Shown here one piece after another: positions 28,916-37,597 of a stretch of 64,000 nt of DNA. The notes under the pieces were generated by a model. That model did no database searches and had not been told where the DNA came from. It saw only the letters and a list, made by a program, of their open reading frames with translations. The stretch's first letter is position 1. Each line of letters begins with the position of its first letter. Position numbers and translations under genes: made by a program. This stretch comes from Methylophaga sp. (GTDB lineage Bacteria; Pseudomonadota; Gammaproteobacteria; Nitrosococcales; Methylophagaceae). The DNA lies in the NCBI GenBank assembly GCA_002733505.1, contig NVVW01000010.1:18336-82335 (forward strand), written 5' to 3'.

Positions 28916-30631
28916 ATGAAAAAACAATCAGGACTCCGCTTAACTATTGTTGCAATTGTGTGCGGCATTTTAGCTGCGGCATTAACGATATTTTATTTAA
29001 AACAAGTTGAATCGAAATATCGAAAAGCAAGTCAACCTGTTCAGCAGCTTATGGTATCAGTAGTGGTGCCAAAAGCAGATTTGAAAAAAGGCAGTGTTAT
29101 TACCGCAAAATCTGTTGCAGCTCGTGATGTGCCAAAAGAATTTTTACCTTCAAATGTCATTATAGCGAAAGACTTTAAAAAGTTGGTGAATCGTACATTG
29201 TTGATGCCCGTTCAAACAGGCAGGCCTATCACTTGGGAAGCAGTAACCGGTAAATCAGCAAGAACATTCTCTGAAAATATTGAATTAGGCAGAAGGGCCC
29301 GTAGTGTCAAAGTCAATAAAGTTGATTCTTTTGATGGTTTGTTACGCCCTGGTGATCGTATTGATTTAATGGGAAGTTTCACCTTGACATCATTAGGTAT
29401 GGATGTGATTGCTACCGGTACTACTCAAACGGTTCCGGAAGATATTATTATGCCGATCCTTGAAAATATTGAAGTACTGGCCGCAGGCAAAGAAGATCTG
29501 CATGGTAGGAAATATGAATACAGTAATACTAAAAAATCAGTTGATGGCTTTAATATGGAGTTTACTATTGTCTCACTGAATTTAACGGCAAAACAAATTG
29601 CCCGCGTTGAGCTGGCAGAAGGTTTTGGCGATATGTTTGCGGTATTAAGGCATCCTAAAGATACCAGTAAAGTGAACTTTGATTATGTAGGCGTAGAGAT
29701 TTTATTTGAAAAAGATGAACCAGAAAAAATAGATTTGGTATTGAGTGCGGATGGTAAACCGCTAGGCAGAATTATTGGCGATAATATAGTCGATGAGAAT
29801 GGCAATATCATCGGTAAAGTAGTCAATGGGCAAGCGGTTACGTTTGATGGCAAACCGATGGGGCAGATAGTCACCAATGTGAGTGCCGATGATCCTATTC
29901 TTAATGTTGCAGAAATTGCTGATGTTGTACGCGATGCCGAAGGCAATATTATCGGCAAGATTGTGGATGGAAAAATCGTCGATGAAAGCGGTAATATTAT
30001 CGGGGAAGTCGATGAAAATGGCAATGCGGTGAGTTTAACGGGTGAAGTAATAGGTGTTATTGATAAAGGTGTTGCCTTAGATATTAATGGTAATGAGATT
30101 GCTTTGTCTTTGTCTGATGCGACCAAACAAATTTTACGTGAAGAACAAGTTGTACGTGATGCCGAAGGCAATATCATTGGCAAAATTGTTGATGGTCAGA
30201 TAGTTGATGAAAAAGGCAATGTTATTGGTAAAGTCGATGAGCTAGGTAATGCTGTCAGCTTAGACGGTGAGGTATTAGGTGTTATTGATACGGTTATGGT
30301 GACAGTGAGTGGCGAGATTGTTCGAGAACAGCAAGTTATCAGAGATGAGGATGGCAATATTATTGGTAAAGTTATTGATGGTCAGATCATTGATGAGCAA
30401 GGCAATGTTATAGGTAATGTTGATGAGAAGGGCAATGCTGTCAGTCTAGGCGGCGAGGTATTAGGTGTGATTGATACAGTCATGATGACAGTGAGTGGCG
30501 AGATTATTGATCCTACATCAACAATAGAAGAAGATATTACCACTGGCTTTCAACGTGATTATGTTGACTTTATTTCAGGTGGAACAGGTAAGGATGGCAT
30601 TATTCCTGTGATTAGAATTCGCAAACAATAA
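28916..30631 (+). CDS. cpaB: Pilus assembly protein CpaB/RcpC with added repeat region
   Basis: Periplasmic, inner-membrane-anchored Tad assembly factor. Residues 1-270 show the usual CpaB layout: membrane helix about 9-28, SAF domain starting near VSVVVPKADLKKG, then the RcpC core with DRIDLMG and VARVEL-type segments. The protein is 571 residues, about twice the usual 260-300. The extra part is a repeat array at about 285-530 built on GNIIGKIVDG and GNVIGKVDE units. The final RDYVDFISGG...VIRIRKQ resembles a normal CpaB end, so the array is inserted before the C-terminus rather than tacked on. The frame is open throughout. Confidence 0.88.
   Translation: MKKQSGLRLTIVAIVCGILAAALTIFYLKQVESKYRKASQPVQQLMVSVVVPKADLKKGSVITAKSVAARDVPKEFLPSNVIIAKDFKKLVNRTLLMPVQTGRPITWEAVTGKSARTFSENIELGRRARSVKVNKVDSFDGLLRPGDRIDLMGSFTLTSLGMDVIATGTTQTVPEDIIMPILENIEVLAAGKEDLHGRKYEYSNTKKSVDGFNMEFTIVSLNLTAKQIARVELAEGFGDMFAVLRHPKDTSKVNFDYVGVEILFEKDEPEKIDLVLSADGKPLGRIIGDNIVDENGNIIGKVVNGQAVTFDGKPMGQIVTNVSADDPILNVAEIADVVRDAEGNIIGKIVDGKIVDESGNIIGEVDENGNAVSLTGEVIGVIDKGVALDINGNEIALSLSDATKQILREEQVVRDAEGNIIGKIVDGQIVDEKGNVIGKVDELGNAVSLDGEVLGVIDTVMVTVSGEIVREQQVIRDEDGNIIGKVIDGQIIDEQGNVIGNVDEKGNAVSLGGEVLGVIDTVMMTVSGEIIDPTSTIEEDITTGFQRDYVDFISGGTGKDGIIPVIRIRKQ
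29924..30475 (+). repeat. In-frame repeat array inside cpaB
   Basis: Three clear 47-residue copies start at residues 337 (29924), 412 (30149) and 474 (30335). Consensus pieces are VVRDAEGNIIGKIVDG, IVDExGNVIGxVDE and GNAVSLxGEVLGVID. The last two copies share a further 15-residue trailer (TVMxTVSGEI...), giving a 62-residue (186-base) period. A weaker copy lies at about residues 285-320. It is coding repeat, not CRISPR: no spacers and the frame is kept. Confidence 0.93.
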
Positions 30632-30713
30632 TTTGGGTATAGGACCTTAATGCGTTAGCCATATTCAGGTAATGGGTATACATATTTTAAACTTAAAAAA
30701 TAAGAAGAAAAAC

Positions 30714-32210
30714 ATGATGAAAGTAATAATAAGGCAATCACTTTTGCTAGCATTGCTGTTAATGTTAGCGACTGTGGCAATGGATATACAAGCACATGCC
30801 CAACGTGTTTTAGCAAAGTCACTGATTTTGTATGAAGGTGAATCTAAAGTAATAAAGGTGCCTGATGTTGAGCGAATATCGGTAGGCAAGTCTGAGTTAG
30901 TGAGTACCACGCTATTAAAGAATGGTGAAATTGTGCTCACTGCTGAGGGTGCAGGTGAAACCAATATGCAAGTGTGGTTTAACGATGGTCGTCGGGAAAT
31001 TTTATCATTAATTATTGTGAGTTCTGATGGTTGGCGCGAAGCATATGAAATTAAAGAACTATTAAAAGATGTGCAGGGGATTAAAGTAACAACATTAGGG
31101 CGGCGAGTGGTTATTGATGGTGAGTTAAAGTTGCGTGATTTAGATAGGGTTAATATATTGAAAGAACGCTATAGCGATATTTTAGTGTTGGCGCGAACTA
31201 TTACCACTGATCAAGAAGTGTTAGAAATTAAAAGTCTACTTAAAGGTATTGCAGGGATCAAAATATCAGTTATTGACCAACAAGTTGTGGTAGACGGCAA
31301 TTTACAAAATCGGGACTTGGAGCGGATAAAACTGCTTCAAGAGCGTTATCCCAATATTTTGGTATTAGCACGTGAGATCACCGCTTTTGAAGAGAAGATG
31401 ATTTATTTTGATGTGCGGGTAACGGAGTTTTCTAAAGATTACACTGAAAATATTGGCATTAACTGGCAGAAGAGTTTTGGTGGTCCTATAGTAAATTTAG
31501 CTAAAAATGTGTTACATGCAGGTAATGCAACACCTGATTTTAGTGGTTCATCGACGGTTGCTGCATTTGACAATTTTCAGACTGCAACGTCGGCTAGCGC
31601 AGCATATTTTGGTATTGCGACAGAGATCACCTCAATTATTAACTTGTTGGAGCAATCAGGTGCGGCACTAACACTTGCCCACCCACGCTTGAGTGCACGT
31701 AGTGGTGGCTCTGCTAACTTAACCGTCGGAGGGGAAGTGCCGGTAGTAACCAGTTCAATTAATGGTTCAAGTGTTGAATATAAAGATTTTGGTATTTTGC
31801 TGAAAATTGAGCCAACGCTTGATACCTACAATAATATTACTGCACGTGTTGATATAGCAATTAGCCAATTAGATTTGGCGAATGCGGTCAATGGTCAACC
31901 CGCATTTAAAAAACGCTCAACAGTGAACGATGTAAAACTTAAGCCAGGAGAAACACTGGTTCTATCTGGGTTGATAACCCGCGAGGAACAAAAGACATCA
32001 AGTAATGTTAAGTGGTTATCGGATATCCCTATTCTGGGTCATTTATTCAGATCTAAAAGCTTTGTAGAGGGTGAAACAGAAATGGTTATTTTTATAACAC
32101 CTACCATTTTGGAAAACTTAGACGAAGGTATCAACCAACAAGAAATAGCTAAAGCTGCCAAGATGATTGAGCTGTTTGATTCTGAAAAACTTTACGATCT
32201 TATGGATTAA
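30714..32210 (+). CDS. cpaC: Tad secretin CpaC/RcpA
   Basis: Outer-membrane secretin channel of the Tad pilus. The ATG at 30714 gives a normal signal peptide ending near QAHA; the frame opens earlier at 30672, but that start would bury the signal. The 498-residue protein has an N-terminal pilus-type domain (LYEGESKVIKVPDVERISVG), then two tandem ~55-residue modules (EIKELLKDVQGIKV... and EIKSLLKGIAGIKI...) that look like duplicated BON/N-type domains. The secretin core follows, with VGGEVPVV and LKPGETLVLSGLI. An 82-base gap to cpaB holds no other gene. Confidence 0.92.
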   Translation: MMKVIIRQSLLLALLLMLATVAMDIQAHAQRVLAKSLILYEGESKVIKVPDVERISVGKSELVSTTLLKNGEIVLTAEGAGETNMQVWFNDGRREILSLIIVSSDGWREAYEIKELLKDVQGIKVTTLGRRVVIDGELKLRDLDRVNILKERYSDILVLARTITTDQEVLEIKSLLKGIAGIKISVIDQQVVVDGNLQNRDLERIKLLQERYPNILVLAREITAFEEKMIYFDVRVTEFSKDYTENIGINWQKSFGGPIVNLAKNVLHAGNATPDFSGSSTVAAFDNFQTATSASAAYFGIATEITSIINLLEQSGAALTLAHPRLSARSGGSANLTVGGEVPVVTSSINGSSVEYKDFGILLKIEPTLDTYNNITARVDIAISQLDLANAVNGQPAFKKRSTVNDVKLKPGETLVLSGLITREEQKTSSNVKWLSDIPILGHLFRSKSFVEGETEMVIFITPTILENLDEGINQQEIAKAAKMIELFDSEKLYDLMD

Positions 32211-32217
32211 TATTAAC

Positions 32218-33870
32218 GTGTTTGAATTAAAAATTGTAGATAAAAAAGGGACTGAGATTGACAATGTTCGCTGTGGTGCGGATAGCTGTGAATTAGGCAG
32301 TGCACGTGATGGCATTAGTCGCATAAGAGGTTGGCGCGTAGCGCCACAACATGCTCGGTTTGTTAAAGAATTGGCGGGTGTTTTTGTTGAAGATATTAGC
32401 AATGGCTACGGCATAAGCATAAATGGTAATGAAATGGAACGTTATGGACCACTTCAAGCTGAGGATATTATCACTATTGCTGGATATCGCATAACAGTGA
32501 TTAATGATGATGATGCAGGTGCAACGGAGAGTATCGAAGAAAACACGGCCATGGAGAATGAAGCTGATAGTTCTGAAGATATTTCGCAACAGAATAATAG
32601 TCGGTTAGTCTATATGGAGTGGGCAAAATTTGTTCATCAAGAGCTATTGCGTCAAATGGATCTCCGTCGCATGCATTTAGATGAATTAGCCCCTGAAAAA
32701 GTGAGAGAGAAGCTAAGTGTACTGGTTGAAGAGATCATTGTATCAATGGTAGATCGCCTTCCTAAAGCTCTTGAACATAATGTGCTTGCCAAAATTGTAT
32801 TAGATGAAGCTATAGGTCTAGGGGCATTAGAAGACTTGCTCGCAGACAGTAATGTGACAGAAATCATGGTCAATGCGTATGATGATATTTATATAGAAAA
32901 AGCGGGGCGGCTATTAAAAACAGATACTACCTTTACCAGTAATGACGCTGTTATGGCGACAATTGAACGCATTATTTCCCCATTAGGTCGGCGGATTGAT
33001 GAAAGTTCGCCAATGGTTGATGCACGTTTAGCCGATGGTTCTAGGGTAAATGCTATTATTCCGCCACTAGCACTACGCGGCCCGTGCATAACGATCCGTA
33101 AGTTTTCAGAAAAGAAATTAACAGATAGAGATCTGATCCGCTTTGTTACGCTTAATGAATCAATGGTGAGCTTTATTCGTATGTGTGTTGAACAAAGAAA
33201 GAATATTATTGTGTCAGGGGGAACCGGATCAGGCAAAACAACCTTATTGAATATTTTATCTAATTATATTCCGCTTAGTGAACGTGTGGTAACGGTTGAA
33301 GATGCGGCTGAGCTGCGTTTAGTACAACCCCATGTTGTGTCATTAGAAGCTAGACCACCCAATATGGAAGGGCGCGGACAAGTAACCATAAGAGATCTGG
33401 TTAAAAATTGTTTACGAATGAGGCCTGATCGAATTGTGGTGGGTGAGTGTCGAGGAGGCGAAGCACTTGATATGTTGCAAGCAATGAACACAGGTCATGA
33501 TGGCTCGTTAACGACTGCACATGCTAATACGCCAAGAGATATGTTACGGCGGATGGAAGTAATGGTGTTAATGGCGGGGATGGATCTGCCGGTATCGGCA
33601 ATAAGAGAACAAATAGCCTCGGCAGTGCATATTGTGATTCAGCAAACCCGTTTTGGTGACGGCAGTCGTAAGATCACTAATATTAGTGAAATTACGGGCA
33701 TGGAATCCGGTACGATTCAAATGAATGAAATTTTTAAATTTAAACAACAAGGCTTTGATGACAATGGTCGAATTAGAGGCGATTTTGTGGCAACGGGCAC
33801 CGTACCCAAATTTTACGAAGAATTGAGAGAACGGGGCGTTACCGTTGATATGAGTATTTTTCAACAATGA
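32218..33870 (+). CDS. tadA: Tad pilus ATPase TadA/CpaF with N-terminal FHA-like domain
   Basis: Secretion ATPase driving pilus assembly. The GTG at 32218 is chosen: it follows the cpaC stop and starts the folded region (FELKIVDKKG), whereas the frame opens inside cpaC at 32167. Of 550 residues, about 1-100 look like an FHA phosphopeptide-binding domain (GSARD, QHARF, DISNGYGISING). An acidic linker follows, then the CpaF ATPase with Walker A GGTGSGKTT at 334-342 and a GECRGGEALDMLQAMNTGH segment. Usual CpaF proteins lack the FHA part. No Ser/Thr kinase gene is in the window. Confidence 0.92.
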   Translation: MFELKIVDKKGTEIDNVRCGADSCELGSARDGISRIRGWRVAPQHARFVKELAGVFVEDISNGYGISINGNEMERYGPLQAEDIITIAGYRITVINDDDAGATESIEENTAMENEADSSEDISQQNNSRLVYMEWAKFVHQELLRQMDLRRMHLDELAPEKVREKLSVLVEEIIVSMVDRLPKALEHNVLAKIVLDEAIGLGALEDLLADSNVTEIMVNAYDDIYIEKAGRLLKTDTTFTSNDAVMATIERIISPLGRRIDESSPMVDARLADGSRVNAIIPPLALRGPCITIRKFSEKKLTDRDLIRFVTLNESMVSFIRMCVEQRKNIIVSGGTGSGKTTLLNILSNYIPLSERVVTVEDAAELRLVQPHVVSLEARPPNMEGRGQVTIRDLVKNCLRMRPDRIVVGECRGGEALDMLQAMNTGHDGSLTTAHANTPRDMLRRMEVMVLMAGMDLPVSAIREQIASAVHIVIQQTRFGDGSRKITNISEITGMESGTIQMNEIFKFKQQGFDDNGRIRGDFVATGTVPKFYEELRERGVTVDMSIFQQ

Positions 33871-34739
33871 TTGCAGAATTGATTAGTGGCGGCTTATTAT
33901 CAGCTATTGTATTACTGATATTTGTTTCAGTAACCGCTTTGATTGCGACATCAGCTAATTGGTTGGGTGAGTTTTCACGTGTTTATAAACAACGCTTTAC
34001 AAAAAATGCCGATCGGCAATTAGCCGATATGTTTGTATTTACCGATGTGAGCTATTTATTTCTCATCAATATCATTGCGTTACTTTTAATACCGACATTG
34101 GTTCACTACTTATTCCAGTTATGGGTTATTACATGGAGTGTTTTAGGGGTATTGCTGTTTATTCCAGGTCTGATATGGGCATCATTGCGAAAAAAACGTT
34201 TTCGTAAATTTGAAGCGCAATTACCCGATGCCTTTATAATGTTATCGAGTAGTTTGCAATCTGGAGCTAGTCTTAATATGGCGTTAGAAACGGTCACGAA
34301 ACAGTCCCCTGCACCCTTGAGCCAAGAGTTCGGTCTATTAGTAAAACGAATGAGGTTAGGGGTAAGTTTAGAGGACGGCTTGATTGAATTAGAACAGCGG
34401 ATCCCATTGCAAAGTTTTATTATGGCAAGCTCAGCTATTCGAATTAGTCGAGAAGTAGGGGGCAACCTAGTAGAAACAATTAACACTATGGCAAAAACAT
34501 TAAGACGTAAAAAAATGATGGAAGGAAAAATTGACAGTCTCACAGCACAGGGGCGGGCTCAAGGCACGTTTATGGCGATGCTGCCTATTGTGTTAGCAAT
34601 ATTATTAAGCTTTATTGAGCCCGAAGCAATGACAAAGCTTTATACCACCAAAGAAGGCTTGGTCGTGCTAGCGATAATGGTCATTATGCAGGTATTGGGC
34701 TTTATTTTTATTCGTAAAGTAACATCAATAGATAGCTAA
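33867..34739 (+). CDS. tadB: Tad inner-membrane platform protein TadB
   Basis: One of the two T2SF/GspF-type polytopic proteins anchoring the pilus motor. The 290-residue product has N-terminal membrane segments, a cytoplasmic T2SF domain (LPDAFIMLSSSLQSGASLNMALE) and two C-terminal membrane helices. It overlaps tadA by four bases. Length and order are standard. Confidence 0.92.
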   Translation: MIAELISGGLLSAIVLLIFVSVTALIATSANWLGEFSRVYKQRFTKNADRQLADMFVFTDVSYLFLINIIALLLIPTLVHYLFQLWVITWSVLGVLLFIPGLIWASLRKKRFRKFEAQLPDAFIMLSSSLQSGASLNMALETVTKQSPAPLSQEFGLLVKRMRLGVSLEDGLIELEQRIPLQSFIMASSAIRISREVGGNLVETINTMAKTLRRKKMMEGKIDSLTAQGRAQGTFMAMLPIVLAILLSFIEPEAMTKLYTTKEGLVVLAIMVIMQVLGFIFIRKVTSIDS

Positions 34740-34753
34740 GGAGGCAAGTAAGC

Positions 34754-35638
34754 ATGTTTGATGATCTAATTGTATTGGCAGCGGGTATGAGCGTAGGTAC
34801 TGCTGTTGCTTGTTCTGTTTTACTGCTGATCCTATTGGTTAGCATGGTAGGTAAGGATAGTCGGAAATATATGGATCCACCGCCAGCTTTTATGCTGCCG
34901 GTTTGGCCTTTAATTAAAATCGTGAGTTTTTTTATTGGCAATAATCTACCTGCCAGTTATTTAAATAAATTGGATGCAAAGTTACAAAAGAATAGTTTAG
35001 GATTTGTGCTGACAGCAGAAGAATATTTTTCTGCATGTTTTGTTTTTGCGCTACTGTTACCTGCATTAGCGGCTATTCCACTGGTTAGTTCAGGTGACGT
35101 CAGTGTGGGACTGTTAATTATTTTGGCAATCATTGGTTTTATATTGCCCGAAGCATGGGTGAAAGATGCACGTAGAAAACGAGATGTGGCGATTATTCAA
35201 AGCTTACCAACTTATTTAGACTATTTAAGTATGTGTGTCGATGCGGGTCTTAACTTCTCCGGCGCCCTTAAACAAGCCGTTGAAAAAGGCCCTAAAGGTG
35301 CAATGAATAACGAGTTTCGAATAGTGTTACGTGATATCAATTCTGGACAGACTAGGGCCGATGCTTTGAGCCGATTAGAACAGCGTGTTGCTCTCAAAGA
35401 TGTCACGATTTTTGTGAGTGCAGTGATCCAAGCTGAAAAAATGGGTTCCAGTATGCGAGAAACACTACTTATTCAGGCTGAACAACGCTTAGATGAACGT
35501 TTTCAACGAGCAGAAAAAATGGCAATGGAAGCTCCTGTTAAATTAGTAATTCCGCTTATCGCGTTTATTTTTCCGTTAACATTTATTATTTTATTATTCC
35601 CAATCGTAATAAAGTTTTTAGAGCAAGGCGCACTGTGA
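34754..35638 (+). CDS. tadC: Tad inner-membrane platform protein TadC
   Basis: Second T2SF-type platform protein, 294 residues. Membrane segments occur near residues 10-30 and 90-135. The cytoplasmic domain has LPTYLDYLSMCVDAGLNFSGAL, and the C-terminal helix pair ends in FPLTFIILLFPIVIKFLEQG. A good ribosome site (AAGGAGG) precedes the ATG. It ends in a GTGA overlap with the DUF192 gene. Confidence 0.92.
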   Translation: MFDDLIVLAAGMSVGTAVACSVLLLILLVSMVGKDSRKYMDPPPAFMLPVWPLIKIVSFFIGNNLPASYLNKLDAKLQKNSLGFVLTAEEYFSACFVFALLLPALAAIPLVSSGDVSVGLLIILAIIGFILPEAWVKDARRKRDVAIIQSLPTYLDYLSMCVDAGLNFSGALKQAVEKGPKGAMNNEFRIVLRDINSGQTRADALSRLEQRVALKDVTIFVSAVIQAEKMGSSMRETLLIQAEQRLDERFQRAEKMAMEAPVKLVIPLIAFIFPLTFIILLFPIVIKFLEQGAL

Positions 35639-35988
35639 AGCAGAGCGAGATAGTAATCTCACGCGATGGCTCACATATTGTTACTTTAAATGGGTTACAG
35701 ACTGAAACGCTGAAAGAGCGATTGGGTGGTTTGTTGGTCAAAAATAAATTGGCAGAAAAAGAAGGGTTATGGTTAACATCATGTAGTGCTATTCATACTT
35801 GTGGTATGAAATATAGCCTTGATTTAATTTATGTCGATAGACATGATCGTATTTGTGGGATCTCTGCAAACATAAAGCCTTGGCGTATGAGTTTGTGTCT
35901 TAAAGCAACGGCAACAATTGAGGTAATAGCGGGGAGCATTAGTCAGTTTGGTATTAGAGAGGGAGATAATTGTATATGGCAAAATTAA
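35635..35988 (+). CDS. DUF192 family protein in the Tad operon
   Basis: 117-residue protein starting with GTG, whose GTGA overlaps the tadC stop. It matches the DUF192 pattern: GLWLTSCSAIHTCGM, LDLIYVD and PWRMSLC. No signal peptide is seen, unlike exported family members. DUF192 genes are commonly found inside tad loci, but their role is unknown. It slightly overlaps the tadD start. Confidence 0.85.
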   Translation: MKQSEIVISRDGSHIVTLNGLQTETLKERLGGLLVKNKLAEKEGLWLTSCSAIHTCGMKYSLDLIYVDRHDRICGISANIKPWRMSLCLKATATIEVIAGSISQFGIREGDNCIWQN

Positions 35989-36431
35989 TGGTGACAATTT
36001 GTGCTTGTGTATTATTAAGTGCTTGCAATCATACATCGGTTAAAAAAATAACAAACTTGCTGGAACAACAAATTGAAGCAGACAATTACTACGCACAAGA
36101 TCAATGCGAAAAAGCACTACCACTTTACAAAGAGTTATCGCAGGCAATGCTGACAGATACTAATAGCCTCCTAAGGATGGGGAATTGTTATGCAAGAGAA
36201 CAAAATTACAGTCAAGCTGAGCGCGCTTATATTCTGGCATTAGAACGCGATCCAAGTTTTATAAAGGCGTGGTATAACTTGTCTTATATTCGAGCAAGAA
36301 TATTGGCTAGAACCGTGTCTGAAATGTATAAAAATGTTGATCCTTCTTCAGAAGATGCTGAAAAAATAAGGGCATTAACAGTAGATATACTTGCACCTTT
36401 CAATTTAGAATTAGATATGCAGCATGAATAG
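35976..36431 (+). CDS. tadD: TPR lipoprotein TadD
   Basis: Small outer-membrane-type lipoprotein with TPR repeats that assists Tad secretin assembly. The ATG at 35976 is chosen over an in-frame TTG two codons earlier. The 151-residue product has a signal ending LLSAC, and TPR helices including QCEKALPLYKELSQAM and YSQAERAYILALERDPSF. It overlaps DUF192 upstream and the TadE-like gene downstream by eight bases. Confidence 0.85.
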   Translation: MAKLMVTICACVLLSACNHTSVKKITNLLEQQIEADNYYAQDQCEKALPLYKELSQAMLTDTNSLLRMGNCYAREQNYSQAERAYILALERDPSFIKAWYNLSYIRARILARTVSEMYKNVDPSSEDAEKIRALTVDILAPFNLELDMQHE

Positions 36432-37260
36432 TCTCGATTTTATCTGTCGGCGTGATAGAACCGGAAAGGGACAGGCAATGATCGAGTTTCTTATTGTTAT
36501 TCCGGTATTAATTTTACTGATATTTGGAGCAATACAAATAGGGCTTATTTATTCTGCTAAGACAACATTAAATTATGCAACATTCCAATCGGCACGGTTA
36601 GGTGCGGTCAATAATGCAACGTATACTTCATTACGACGAGGACTTATTCGGGGTTTAGCGCCGTTATTTACTAGCACTGCAACCCTGACAAACCTAAAAA
36701 GTGATATAGAAACAGGGATCGATAGTAGTGGTGTTCGGCGTGATGCTACTAGTGAAGTGGATAGTTACACGCGGATCATTAGAATCAGCCCAATGAGCTC
36801 GCATTTCGACAGTGCGGCTTTTGGTGTGCAAAATGATGAGGGCATTTACCAGATCCCCAATGATAATTTAATGTATCGCCCAGATGATAGGGTTGATGAT
36901 GTATCTATCCAAGATGCAAATTTATTGAAAATTAGAGTTCAATATTGTTATAAACTAATGGTTCCATTGGTCAACCGCGTTATTGGTAGCTTAAGTGAAC
37001 TAAATAATCAGCGAACCAATCAACAGGTTTATGAAACACTACATGATCCGCGTTTTGCTGATGCCAATAGATTTCATGTTAATAATGCCGCTGGTATTTT
37101 AGCGAGTTATAATGAGCTGTGCGGTGATAGGGCACTTGATAATTCGGGGTTTATCATATCAGCAGATATTATTGTTAGAATGCAATCTACTGCTTATGAA
37201 GAAGAGAATGGTGATTTTGCAGCGAATATGTGTGATGGTGTCAGAATGTCATGTCCTTAG
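36424..37260 (+). CDS. tadE: TadE-like pseudopilin, last gene of the Tad operon
   Basis: 278-residue protein with leader ending G16 and QAMIEF (Glu at +5), a hydrophobic helix, then the canonical TadE segment NYATFQSARLGAVNNATY. The periplasmic part is ~220 residues and ends with a Cys pair (MCDGVRMSCP). It best fits classical TadE/TadF among the pseudopilins of this locus. A terminator follows, so the pilus operon probably ends here. Confidence 0.85.
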   Translation: MNSLDFICRRDRTGKGQAMIEFLIVIPVLILLIFGAIQIGLIYSAKTTLNYATFQSARLGAVNNATYTSLRRGLIRGLAPLFTSTATLTNLKSDIETGIDSSGVRRDATSEVDSYTRIIRISPMSSHFDSAAFGVQNDEGIYQIPNDNLMYRPDDRVDDVSIQDANLLKIRVQYCYKLMVPLVNRVIGSLSELNNQRTNQQVYETLHDPRFADANRFHVNNAAGILASYNELCGDRALDNSGFIISADIIVRMQSTAYEEENGDFAANMCDGVRMSCP

Positions 37261-37316
37261 TCTGATTTATCCCGTAGCAGTTTATCTTTCAATGATAAAT
37301 ATGATATTGAAAGTGT

Positions 37317-37348
37317 AAAAAGAGGTATCCTGTAGGGGTACCTTTTTA
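37317..37348 (+). terminator. Rho-independent terminator after the Tad operon
   Basis: Imperfect stem AAAAAGAGGTATCC / GGGGTACCTTTTT around TGTA, followed by a T-run, about 57 bases after the last tad gene. Confidence 0.8.
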
Positions 37349-37365
37349 TTTATGAGGCTTTAAAA

Positions 37366-37587
37366 ATGCGAATATTGGTTTTAATTGTAATCGGGCTTTT
37401 GCTTTATATGATTATAAATAATCTTTTTCGAAAAAAAGATAGGTTAGAGTCACCAGAGGAATTAGGCAAAATGGTGCGTTGTAAATATTGTGAGTTACAT
37501 ATTTTAGAGCAAGAATCTGTCGAATCAGCGGATGATTATTTTTGTTCACAAGCGCACCTTGAGCTTGAGGCTAAGCAGAAAAAATAA
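37366..37587 (+). CDS. PP0621 family protein
   Basis: 73-residue protein with an N-terminal membrane helix (about 2-20), then a zinc-ribbon-like CKYC ... YFCSQAH region. This matches the PP0621 family, which regularly precedes pilS-pilR in gammaproteobacteria. Function unknown. pilS begins within a few bases of its stop. Confidence 0.85.
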   Translation: MRILVLIVIGLLLYMIINNLFRKKDRLESPEELGKMVRCKYCELHILEQESVESADDYFCSQAHLELEAKQKK

Positions 37588-37597
37588 GGTGAAAATA

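Noticed and set aside
29683-30183. 166-codon minus-strand frame over the cpaB repeats
   Set aside because: Antisense of a repetitive coding region; composition follows the repeat and there is no ribosome site.
29924-30475. Possible CRISPR-like or tandem-repeat locus
   Set aside because: The repeats are in frame with cpaB, have no variable spacers of fixed length, and no cas gene is present.
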